Positions 7,656 through 13,414 of a stretch of DNA of 14,137 nt are shown piece after piece. A program made the translations under genes and the position numbers. Position 1 is the stretch's first letter; every line of letters starts with the position of its first letter. Below the pieces are notes generated by a model. It was not told the DNA's origin, did no database searches, and saw only the letters and a list, made by a program, of their open reading frames with translations. The stretch comes from Methanoregulaceae archaeon (GTDB lineage Archaea > Halobacteriota > Methanomicrobia > Methanomicrobiales > Methanospirillaceae), in the NCBI GenBank assembly GCA_013331415.1, contig DUGL01000064.1:1-14137 (forward strand). The letters are read 5' to 3'.

Positions 7656-7855
7656 GCTGTTCTCCTCTGGTTCTGTTCCGTCAGCACCCGGGCTACGGTC
7701 CTGCGGAGTTCACGGATCCTTCCAGGGTTTTCCGTTGATCCGCCGGCGCTTACCTTCCCGTTATGCTGAATCAGCTCGATTCTGAGCTTGTCCATCTGTT
7801 CCTGCAGCTCTACGTCAGAGAGCTGGCGGATATCGCGGGCACGGAGGATCGCCAT
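7652..7855 (-). CDS. rpl29: 50S ribosomal protein L29 (uL29)
   Basis: This is a small two-helix protein at the exit tunnel that contacts the signal recognition particle. The 67-residue product MAILRARDIRQLSDVELQEQ and the following RIELIQHNGKVSAGGSTENPGRIRELRRT-type second helix fit the family. The ATG at 7855 follows the S3 stop directly (TAAATG), and GGAGGAG lies six bases before it within S3. The stop overlaps the start of the RNase P gene. Confidence 0.95.
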   Translation of the reverse strand: MAILRARDIRQLSDVELQEQMDKLRIELIQHNGKVSAGGSTENPGRIRELRRTVARVLTEQNQRRTA

Positions 7856-8569
7856 TTACCGCTCCTCCGGGACTTCGATATCATCATATTCATCGAGATC
7901 CGCTGCGAGATCCTCTTCGATCTCCTCACCAACCGGTGTGACGGCGATCTCGGCTCTCGGCATGACTTTCTGCTTGGGAACGATCATTTCAAAGTGGTCG
8001 GGCAGTTTCGAATCCGGCGGGATGATCCTGACCTGTACACCAATGACACCGAGTTTCTTGATTGCGACAGCAAAACCCTTCTCCACGATGGTATTGACCG
8101 GTTCCCCGCTATGCTTGATGTAGCCTTCTGTGAACTTCTGGGTCCTGGCACGGGCACCAGTCAGTTTTCCGGCAATGATCACCTCGCAGCCAAGAGCACC
8201 CGATTCCATAACCCGCCTGAGAATGCTTGAGCCGGCCTTCCTGAAGTACCAGCCCCGCTCAAGGGCGTTTGCCAGGCGCTCGGCCATGATCTGCGCATTG
8301 AAACTCGGGTTTGCCACCTGCTGGACCTCAATCTGCGGAGACTCGACACCGAAATCGGTGGCAAGGTCCTGGGTGAGTTGCCGGACAACTTTGCCACCCT
8401 TCCCTATCACGATACCCGGTTTCTCGGCATAGATGGTAACCTGGGTACCAAGCGGTGTCCTCTGGAGGTCCATGCCGCCGTATCCTGCCCGTTTGAGTTC
8501 CTTTACCAGGTGCTTCTCAACGCGGGCACGCCGGGCACCTTCTGCAATGAATTTCCTCTCGACTGCCAT
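7856..8569 (-). CDS. rps3: 30S ribosomal protein S3 (uS3)
   Basis: S3 forms part of the mRNA entry channel in the head of the small subunit. The 237-residue product has a type II KH domain with the GKGG loop at residues 56-59 (IVIGKGGKVVRQ). The C-terminal domain contains SGALGCEVIIAGKLTGARAR. The last 25 residues or so form a strongly acidic tail (EEIEEDLAADLDEYDDIEV), which is not part of the conserved core and is probably disordered. The ATG at 8569 overlaps the L22 stop as TAATG, and GGAGGT lies six bases upstream. Confidence 0.97.
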   Translation of the reverse strand: MAVERKFIAEGARRARVEKHLVKELKRAGYGGMDLQRTPLGTQVTIYAEKPGIVIGKGGKVVRQLTQDLATDFGVESPQIEVQQVANPSFNAQIMAERLANALERGWYFRKAGSSILRRVMESGALGCEVIIAGKLTGARARTQKFTEGYIKHSGEPVNTIVEKGFAVAIKKLGVIGVQVRIIPPDSKLPDHFEMIVPKQKVMPRAEIAVTPVGEEIEEDLAADLDEYDDIEVPEER

Positions 8570-9036
8570 TACGCTACCTCCTGGACCACGATCTCGATGT
8601 TCACGGTCTCGCGGCGCTTGGGTGTTGCCCGCCCCATAGCCCGGGGAAAGATACCCTCGACACCTCTCCCCCTGTTTGCTGCAACATGGACAATCTCGAG
8701 GCGTTCCGTGTCAAGACCAAGATATTCGGCATTCCTGGTCACTGAGTTGATAAGCCGGATATACTCCCTCGATGCTTTCCTGGGGTAGCGGCCTGCATCC
8801 CACTTGACGAGCCCCCGCTTGTGGGCAACCTTGCGGTTGAACTTCCGGAAGGGAATGGCCTTCTTCGCTGCGATGACGTCCTCGAGATAGGCGATGACGT
8901 CCCCGGTCCGCTTGTTCCTGATGAACCGCGCGATCTCGATGGCGTGCTTGGGCGAGACGGGAAGTTCGTTTGCCTTCGCCCGCGCCACGGTATCGCCCTT
9001 TATATCGGCTGAATAACCTGTTCGTGCCATCTCCAT
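8569..9036 (-). CDS. rpl22: 50S ribosomal protein L22 (uL22)
   Basis: L22 lines the polypeptide exit tunnel with a long beta-hairpin. The product has about 155 residues, the archaeal/eukaryotic length. It contains ARAKANELPVSPKHAIEIAR, the conserved KVAHKRGLVKWDAGRYPRKA and the hairpin tip NRGRGVEGIFPRAMGRATPK. The start is uncertain by a few codons: GTG at 9039, ATG at 9036 (overlapping the S19 stop as TGATG, used here) or ATG at 9030, which gives the family-like MARTGYS beginning. None has a clear Shine-Dalgarno sequence, so translation may depend on coupling to S19. Confidence 0.93.
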   Translation of the reverse strand: MEMARTGYSADIKGDTVARAKANELPVSPKHAIEIARFIRNKRTGDVIAYLEDVIAAKKAIPFRKFNRKVAHKRGLVKWDAGRYPRKASREYIRLINSVTRNAEYLGLDTERLEIVHVAANRGRGVEGIFPRAMGRATPKRRETVNIEIVVQEVA

Positions 9037-9449
9037 CACTTCAACGGTACATACTTGCTTGACCGGGTTGCACCGATACCGGCACTCCCGTGGGTCACTT
9101 TTCTCCTGGTCAGGGCGAATTCCCCAAGGATATGGAAGACTGCTTCGGGCTGGATCTCGACTTTCATGAACTCCTTCCCGTTGTAGATCTCCACTTCCTT
9201 TCCGATCATCTCGGGCATGATCACCATGTCCCGGAGATGCGTCCGGATCCGGGTCTCCCCGCTCCGGAACCGGGACAGGAGATGCTCTTCCCCGCGGCTG
9301 AGGCCCCGGTTCACTTTCCGGCGGACCCGCGCAGGCATGATCGGCAGGAGTTCCGCGATTCCCATCGCGCGCAACTCCTCGACCCGGAACCCGCGGTACG
9401 TGAATTCTTCCCGCCGCCTTGGCAACCTCTTCTGTGTCTTCTTAGCCAT
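9036..9449 (-). CDS. rps19: 30S ribosomal protein S19 (uS19)
   Basis: S19 is in the small-subunit head and forms a complex with S13 near the A site. The 137-residue product carries an N-terminal archaeal extension (RRREEFTYRGFRVEELRAMG) before the core, which contains RTHLRDMVIMPEMIGKEVEI and YNGKEFMKVEIQPEAVFHIL. It ends with GEFALTRRKVTHGSAGIGAT before KYVPLK. The ATG at 9449 lies nine bases after the L2 stop, with GAGGGATAGAG between them. Confidence 0.96.
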   Translation of the reverse strand: MAKKTQKRLPRRREEFTYRGFRVEELRAMGIAELLPIMPARVRRKVNRGLSRGEEHLLSRFRSGETRIRTHLRDMVIMPEMIGKEVEIYNGKEFMKVEIQPEAVFHILGEFALTRRKVTHGSAGIGATRSSKYVPLK

Positions 9450-9458
9450 CTCTATCCC

Positions 9459-10175
9459 TCACTTCTTGCCCCGGCCAGTCTTGCGGGCGGCTACATGGCC
9501 GACAGTCCTTCCCGGAGATGTTCCTCGTGCTACGGTCTTTGGCCGCCCTGTATGCTGGTGGCCACCGCCCCCGAAGGGATGGTCAATAACGTTCATCGCC
9601 ACACCCCGCACCCGGGGCCAGTTCGATGCGCTGTTCCTCATCTTGTGGAACTTGTTGCCGGCCTTGACAAACGGTTTCTCTCCCCGTCCCCCGCCCGCAA
9701 CAATCCCGACGGTTGCCCGGCAGCGTGCATTGAACCACTTGGTCACGCCGCTTGGCATCTGGACCCCGACCCGCTCAGGGGTCTTGTCGATGACGATGGC
9801 CTGGACGCCGCCAGCACGGACAAACTTGCCGCCATCATTGGGCCTTGCCTCGATGTTACAGATATACGCCCCGGTCGGTATGGCCGAGAGAGGGAGGGTG
9901 TTGCCATTTCTCACTTCCCCGTCAGGACCCCAGGTGACAGCGTCATCCACGCCAATACCTTCGGTGACCAGCATGTATATCCTGGTTCCATCCTCGAGTT
10001 TCACCAGGGCTATGGGGGTATGGCGTGCGGGGTCGTGTTCGATATCAATCACGGTACCACGGACGGTGGTCTCCCCGGTCCCGGGATGACGGAGTGCCGC
10101 TTTGAACCGGTGGGATGGCACGCGGTAGGTAGGGCCTCCTTTTCCTCTGCTCTGTGTTGTAATACGATGTCCCAT
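9459..10175 (-). CDS. rpl2: 50S ribosomal protein L2 (uL2)
   Basis: L2 is one of the most conserved ribosomal proteins, required for subunit association and for the structure of the peptidyl transferase centre. The 238-residue product shows the N-terminal SHRFKAALRHPGTGETTVRG, the middle KWFNARCRATVGIVAGGGRG and the highly conserved HPFGGGGHQHTGRPKTVARG from residue 199. The basic tail ends GHVAARKTGRGKK. The ATG at 10175 is eight bases after the L23 stop, with AGGTG upstream. A long antisense frame covers this gene, but it is a by-product of the codon usage. Confidence 0.98.
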   Translation of the reverse strand: MGHRITTQSRGKGGPTYRVPSHRFKAALRHPGTGETTVRGTVIDIEHDPARHTPIALVKLEDGTRIYMLVTEGIGVDDAVTWGPDGEVRNGNTLPLSAIPTGAYICNIEARPNDGGKFVRAGGVQAIVIDKTPERVGVQMPSGVTKWFNARCRATVGIVAGGGRGEKPFVKAGNKFHKMRNSASNWPRVRGVAMNVIDHPFGGGGHQHTGRPKTVARGTSPGRTVGHVAARKTGRGKK

Positions 10176-10183
10176 TGTTACAC

Positions 10184-10432
10184 CTACATAATGCCAAGCC
10201 GGCTGAGTATCTCCTCTGCCGCCTTCTCGTTGGCAAAGCTGATGATCGCTTTCTTCTCTCCGCGCATGGTCATGACCGTGGAGATCCCGGTAACCTCCTG
10301 TTCAAAGGTCTTCTCGATCTCCCGCTTGATTGATCGCTTTGTCGCGCCTTTGTCCACGAGGAACTGGAGTTTGTTCTCCTTCTCAAGCGCCATCATGGCC
10401 TTTTCGGTCACATAGGGGTGTTTGAGCACCAT
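10184..10432 (-). CDS. rpl23: 50S ribosomal protein L23 (uL23)
   Basis: L23 sits at the exit-tunnel rim and is the docking site for signal recognition particle and other nascent-chain factors. The 82-residue product has the archaeal core form: MVLKHPYVTEKAMMALEKEN, then KGATKRSIKREIEKTFEQEV and a final GEKKAIISFANEKAAEEILS. The open frame reaches 10462, but the ATG at 10432 gives the conserved N-terminus and lies one base after the L4 stop (TAAGATG). The GGTCAGTAAGATG region has only a weak ribosome site, so coupling to L4 is likely. Confidence 0.95.
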   Translation of the reverse strand: MVLKHPYVTEKAMMALEKENKLQFLVDKGATKRSIKREIEKTFEQEVTGISTVMTMRGEKKAIISFANEKAAEEILSRLGIM

Positions 10433-10433
10433 C

Positions 10434-11180
10434 TTACTGACCTCCGAGCTTCTGGAGCGCACCTTGGGTGAAGATCGTGAGCCTGCCCGGGAGCGTCCCG
10501 GGAGCGAGGAGTTCAGTATTCAGCTGCTCGAGCGTGACCACATCCACGCCGGCAAGGTTGCGTGCGGCTGTCAGGGGTTTATCTGCGGTAACGATGAGGA
10601 GGCTCTTCCTCTGCTTGTAACGCCGCCCCCGCATCTTGCCCCGGCCAGCCCGGACCTTTCGTGAGCGCTTCGACCGCTCGATATCCTGGTACAGCCCTGC
10701 TGCAGTAAGCGCTGAAATGATCTCTGACGTTCGGTTGATGTCCTCAAATGCATTCTCAAACACAACCGGGACCGGGCCGGTAAACAGGTGTCCGCGTGCC
10801 CGCACAAGATCTTCTGATGCACTGGCAGCCAGTGCGGATCGGAATGCCTTTGCCTTCTCCTTCTTGTTTATCCTGATAAGCAGGACCTTCTGTACAACGG
10901 GCGGGTGTGCTTCCCTTCCGCCCTTTGCCTGGGGGACCTTTGCTGCACGCGACCCTGTCTTGATACGTGGCACGTGCGATACGCCCCGGCCGCTTCCCCA
11001 GCCTACTGCTGAAGAGTTGATGCCAGCATACGGATAGGTTCCGTGAGGCTGCCTCCGGGTGCTCTGGTGTGCCACAACCGCCTTCCTGATGAGATCGGGG
11101 CGGTATTCCTCAGAGAATGCCGGGGGAAGTTCGATGTCCTGACCCATGGCGCCATCAAGTGTTCTGACCTGTACTTTCAT
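10434..11180 (-). CDS. rpl4: 50S ribosomal protein L4 (uL4, L4e type)
   Basis: L4 is a tunnel-wall protein with a globular domain and a long internal loop reaching the constriction. The 248-residue product is of the archaeal L4e kind. The loop spans about residues 45-95 and contains GTYPYAGINSSAVGWGSGRG and HVPRIKTGSRAAKVPQAKGG. The C-terminal part includes KVRAGRGKMRGRRYKQRKSL and ends in AGVDVVTLEQLNTELLAPGT. A GTG start at 11183 is possible, but the ATG at 11180 lies five bases after GGGTGAG, which overlaps the L3 stop. Bacterial L4 represses its operon; nothing here shows whether this one does. Confidence 0.96.
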   Translation of the reverse strand: MKVQVRTLDGAMGQDIELPPAFSEEYRPDLIRKAVVAHQSTRRQPHGTYPYAGINSSAVGWGSGRGVSHVPRIKTGSRAAKVPQAKGGREAHPPVVQKVLLIRINKKEKAKAFRSALAASASEDLVRARGHLFTGPVPVVFENAFEDINRTSEIISALTAAGLYQDIERSKRSRKVRAGRGKMRGRRYKQRKSLLIVTADKPLTAARNLAGVDVVTLEQLNTELLAPGTLPGRLTIFTQGALQKLGGQ

Positions 11181-11186
11181 CACTGC

Positions 11187-12200
11187 TCACCCCTGCTTAC
11201 TCTGTGTGCTCACAAACTCAATTGCGGGCTGACGGGGAACGTGCTCTCCCTGCCTCATTGCGGGTCGAATCCTGATCAGGCGTTTGACCGGGCCGGGAAC
11301 AGAACCCTTGACAAGGACGTACGGATTTTTGAGGATTCCGTAATAGAGGAATCCGCCTTCGGGTGTCACTTCTGCACCATTATCCCCAATCTTCAGAATA
11401 CGTTTGTTGAACTCAGTGCGTTGCTGGTATCCCATCTGGCCGGCCTGGGGGACCTGCCAGCGAACGTGGTGCGGGTTCCATGGCCCGAGGTTGCCCACGT
11501 GACGTTTCTTGCCACCACGAGAGTGTTTCCGTTTCCGGAGCTTGATACCCCAGCGCTTGACCGGGCCCTGAGTCCCTTTTCCGGTCGTGATAGCGGTGAT
11601 GTCTGCATAGGAACCGGGCTGGATGATATTTTTCAGGCCAACCTCGTTTCCAAGGAGATTCATGGCAAATTCAAACCTGCTCTCAAGCGACCCCCCGGCG
11701 ATCCGGACTTCCATGAGATCAGGCACCTTCTTCGGGATGCCTGATACCAGTTCCGGAGTAGTATGCATGAGGGCGAAAACCTCAGCTACCGTCCCAGCCG
11801 TGATACCGTCAAGGATGGCCTGCCGTGCTCCTGATCCGTCATACTTTTTCGGGAGCGTAATTCTTCGTGCGAGAGCAGGGTCGGGGGAATCGGCCCAGAC
11901 CTCTGTCATCGGGTGCTTCCCGTAGGTGTCGCGGGAATAGGCCCGGATCGCGGCGACCTTCATGGCAGGGATCTCGATGACCGTTACCGGCACCATGATA
12001 TCTTTCCCTTCGGTAGGGCTGTTCTTGTGGTCATCGACCATGACGATATGCGTCATCCCTACCTTGTACCCGGCAAATCCCTGCAGCACCGGCGTTCCCT
12101 CATACTCCGGCCATGACTGGTATTTCGGGACCGGACTTTTTGCCCGTTTTCTGGGGCTGAATGCGAGGGATCCTTTTCGCGGTGTGTTGATCTTCGGCAT
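11187..12200 (-). CDS. rpl3: 50S ribosomal protein L3 (uL3), first gene of the operon
   Basis: L3 starts large-subunit assembly and reaches into the peptidyl transferase centre. The 337-residue product is the full archaeal/eukaryotic length. It begins MPKINTPRKGSLAFSPRKRA, and residues 212-260 hold the basic finger, including RWGIKLRKRKHSRGGKKRHV and the tryptophan-finger motif GPWNPHHVRW (239-248). The ATG at 12200 is fixed by homology. Its ribosome site (GAAGGAT) is 11 bases away, farther than usual, and an out-of-frame ATG lies between them at 12208. No ribosomal gene lies upstream, so this is the operon head. Confidence 0.97.
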   Translation of the reverse strand: MPKINTPRKGSLAFSPRKRAKSPVPKYQSWPEYEGTPVLQGFAGYKVGMTHIVMVDDHKNSPTEGKDIMVPVTVIEIPAMKVAAIRAYSRDTYGKHPMTEVWADSPDPALARRITLPKKYDGSGARQAILDGITAGTVAEVFALMHTTPELVSGIPKKVPDLMEVRIAGGSLESRFEFAMNLLGNEVGLKNIIQPGSYADITAITTGKGTQGPVKRWGIKLRKRKHSRGGKKRHVGNLGPWNPHHVRWQVPQAGQMGYQQRTEFNKRILKIGDNGAEVTPEGGFLYYGILKNPYVLVKGSVPGPVKRLIRIRPAMRQGEHVPRQPAIEFVSTQSKQG

Positions 12201-12306
12201 TTTTTCATCAATCCTTCTCTAATCTGACAATTCAGTGCTGCACCTGCCGCAACATCTCCCGCGGAAAACCGGGGTAATTTGTGTACGGCATGTACCTGCT
12301 CCGAGA

Positions 12307-12319
12307 GAGCGTGACGCTC
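12307..12319. repeat. Inverted repeat, 5-bp stem with 3-base loop
   Basis: GAGCG-TGA-CGCTC is a perfect small hairpin. The flanking CCG (12301-12303) and CGG (12320-12322) could lengthen the stem beyond a three-base bulge. It lies about 105 bases before the L3 start. Confidence 0.5.
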
Positions 12320-12400
12320 CGGGTACGCGACCTTTCCGGAAACCGGAGCCATGAAAGCTCCTGCCTGCGGTGCGAATTTATGACGGTGAGAGTGGAGTAC

Positions 12401-12437
12401 GGGTGAACCAGCCGGATCCGGGATCCTGCCTTCACCC
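12401..12437. repeat. Inverted repeat, long stem-loop in the leader
   Basis: The outer arms GGGTGAA (12401-12407) and TTCACCC (12431-12437) pair over seven bases. Inside, GGAT (12414-12417) and ATCC (12423-12426) pair around a five-base loop, with an asymmetric internal loop between the two stems. The GTG start of a 67-codon minus-strand frame (12435) lies in the outer stem. Confidence 0.6.
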
Positions 12438-12517
12438 CCCCTCGTTCCTACCTGTCGTCGCAAAGAGAACCTGACTATCGCGCGGATGTACCAGTATGAT
12501 GCTGATACACGCGGGCT

Positions 12518-12530
12518 CGTGCAGAGCACG
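12518..12530. repeat. Inverted repeat, 5-bp stem with 3-base loop
   Basis: CGTGC-AGA-GCACG forms a perfect hairpin in the same leader region. Confidence 0.5.
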
Positions 12531-12561
12531 TCCACCCCTGCGCTGATCAGTTCCACCGTGT

Positions 12562-12598
12562 CAGCCCGTTGTGAATGAACACAACTCCTTCTCGGCTG
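12562..12598. repeat. Two-part stem-loop with asymmetric internal loop
   Basis: GTTGTG (12568-12573) and CACAAC (12580-12585) pair around the loop AATGAA. CAGCC (12562-12566) and GGCTG (12594-12598) pair outside them, leaving one base on one side and the eight bases TCCTTCTC on the other. On the minus strand the eight-base side reads GAGAAGGA, purine-rich, a form often seen in protein-binding RNA loops. Confidence 0.55.
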
Positions 12599-12619
12599 TG
12601 CCGCCCGCATGGACGGCAC
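12598..12619. repeat. Inverted repeat, 6-bp stem with 10-base loop
   Basis: GTGCCG (12598-12603) and CGGCAC (12614-12619) pair perfectly. It abuts the previous stem-loop, so the two could stack. Confidence 0.5.
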
Positions 12620-12690
12620 CCGCCACATATGAGTGTTCCGGTTTCCGCCGGCCCCCTCACATAGGCTTCCGTAACTATTGTACAGAAATC

Positions 12691-12699
12691 AATATAAAA
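12691..12699 (-). promoter_or_regulatory. TATA box, probable promoter of the ribosomal operon
   Basis: TTTTATATT on the minus strand, preceded by the purine-rich AAGAAG that fits a TFB recognition element. The predicted start of transcription is near 12666-12670, in the sequence GGAAG. It is the best TATA match between tfx and L3; I found only weak AT stretches closer to L3. Confidence 0.55.
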
Positions 12700-12792
12700 C
12701 TTCTTGGCAGCAGCATGACTGGCACGGGAACCTGACTGCAGAACAATCATGCCAGCCCTTGCAGCGGCAGGACAGCGATCGGGAGGTGGGGG

Positions 12793-13197
12793 TCACCCGA
12801 AATACAGATCACCTTCATCGTTTATGTAGACCTCGATGTCCTCCTTGATGTACCGCGCTCTGATGCGCTCCGGAGTCGCATCCCTGATCTTGTTGATGAG
12901 GGAGATGGTATCGTACTTCACCTTGACACCGATCTTCTCGGCCTCCTGGTAGATGAAGGGGGCTATCTCAAGGAGATCCATTCCCGATCCGACGGTACAG
13001 AGGTGGGTGGCATCAAGGGTATACAAAAAATCAAGGGTCTCCCTGGCCCGCCTGATATTTTCCGTTGCGGATTTCTCGATGGTACAGACATTGGCTTTTG
13101 ATGTGTGGATGATATCTGCGATCTGCTGCTGGGTCAGCCCCTGTTTACGGAATCTGAGCACCTCTTTCTGGCGATCGGTGAGCAACCCGTCCTTCAT
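12793..13197 (-). CDS. tfx: Tfx family DNA-binding transcriptional regulator
   Basis: The product of 134 residues has an N-terminal helix-turn-helix (about 7-50) reading LLTDRQKEVLRFRKQGLTQQ and then HTSKANVCTIEKSATENIRR, which matches the Tfx family of archaeal regulators. The C-terminal part (60-134) is the family's own domain and ends in DIEVYINDEGDLYFG. In Methanothermobacter, Tfx binds downstream of the fmdECB promoter, the operon for molybdenum formylmethanofuran dehydrogenase. Here it is divergent from mtd. There is no Shine-Dalgarno sequence before the ATG, and its TATA box lies about 26 bases away, so the message is probably leaderless. The target is not visible in the window. Confidence 0.9.
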   Translation of the reverse strand: MKDGLLTDRQKEVLRFRKQGLTQQQIADIIHTSKANVCTIEKSATENIRRARETLDFLYTLDATHLCTVGSGMDLLEIAPFIYQEAEKIGVKVKYDTISLINKIRDATPERIRARYIKEDIEVYINDEGDLYFG

Positions 13198-13216
13198 TAT
13201 AAATCAGTAGCTGGTT

Positions 13217-13229
13217 GAAACTTAAACAC
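13217..13229 (-). promoter_or_regulatory. Probable tfx promoter (TATA box)
   Basis: The minus strand reads GTGTTTAAGTTTC, with the TATA-like TTTAAG at 13221-13226 and purine-rich AAAAG upstream. About 26 bases downstream is the A of the tfx ATG (13197), consistent with a leaderless transcript. Confidence 0.5.
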
Positions 13230-13273
13230 TTTTCGTTAACATTCGGCTCATCATTCATCGTCGGGCTCTGTCT

Positions 13274-13285
13274 GATCCCTGGATC
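13274..13285. repeat. Inverted repeat in the tfx-mtd intergenic region
   Basis: GATCC-CT-GGATC, a 12-base palindrome-like site about 76 bases upstream of the tfx start and about 140 bases upstream of the mtd start. It is a possible operator for either gene, but short enough to be chance. Confidence 0.3.
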
Positions 13286-13327
13286 TGCCGGGATATCTGT
13301 CGTATCAGGAAAACAACGATAAAGGCT

Positions 13328-13340
13328 GAATTTTAAATTC
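13328..13340. repeat. Inverted repeat just upstream of the mtd TATA box
   Basis: GAATTT-T-AAATTC, six-base arms with a one-base spacer, 18 bases before the mtd TATA box. The related AAATT stretch at 13346-13351 lies between it and the box. This is where an archaeal activator would be expected to bind. Confidence 0.4.
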
Positions 13341-13351
13341 GAATCAAATTT

Positions 13352-13366
13352 CAAAACGTTTATATC
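13352..13366 (+). promoter_or_regulatory. Promoter of mtd (BRE and TATA box)
   Basis: CAAAACG followed by TTTATATC (13359-13366) is a good archaeal BRE-TATA pair. The predicted transcription start is near 13386-13391, giving an untranslated leader of about 25 bases that contains the ribosome site GAGGT. Confidence 0.7.
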
Positions 13367-13414
13367 TGCCAGCACGAATAGTAACCTGTTATAATCTGAA
13401 TTTGAGGTATATAC

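Larger units (their letters stand above)
12201..12670 (-). promoter_or_regulatory. Long structured 5' leader of the ribosomal operon, or a separate ncRNA
   Basis: No convincing gene lies between tfx and L3. If transcription starts about 25 bases past the TATA box at 12691-12699, the L3 message would carry a leader of about 465 bases. This region contains at least five compact hairpins (12307-12319, 12401-12437, 12518-12530, 12562-12598 and 12598-12619). Frames in it are short, arginine-rich and change phase, unlike the neighbouring genes. I could not match it to RNase P RNA, SRP RNA or another known archaeal RNA by eye. Whether it is one leader, a processed RNA or two units is inference. Confidence 0.4.

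Noticed and set aside
9090..10415. A 441-codon plus-strand open frame, with a second long one at 9217-10089.
   Set aside because: It runs antisense to L2, S19 and part of L23, all certain genes. The product is rich in Pro, His and Arg without family features. Long antisense frames are expected opposite GC-rich genes with strong codon bias.
12059..12628. A 189-codon minus-strand frame upstream of and into L3.
   Set aside because: It overlaps L3 by about 140 bases in the wrong phase, lacks a Shine-Dalgarno sequence at its ATG, and has no family features.
12201..12670. RNase P RNA or SRP 7S RNA in the gap.
   Set aside because: I looked for the conserved RNase P core segments and the SRP helix 8 motif on both strands and did not find them. 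A covariance-model search would settle this.
12547..12750. A 67-codon minus-strand frame with a CGGCRPCG motif resembling a zinc knuckle.
   Set aside because: It spans the TATA box at 12691-12699, has no ribosome site, and the cysteine motif is a single short cluster. The frames here change phase, as in non-coding sequence. I considered a decayed gene but could not name a parent family.
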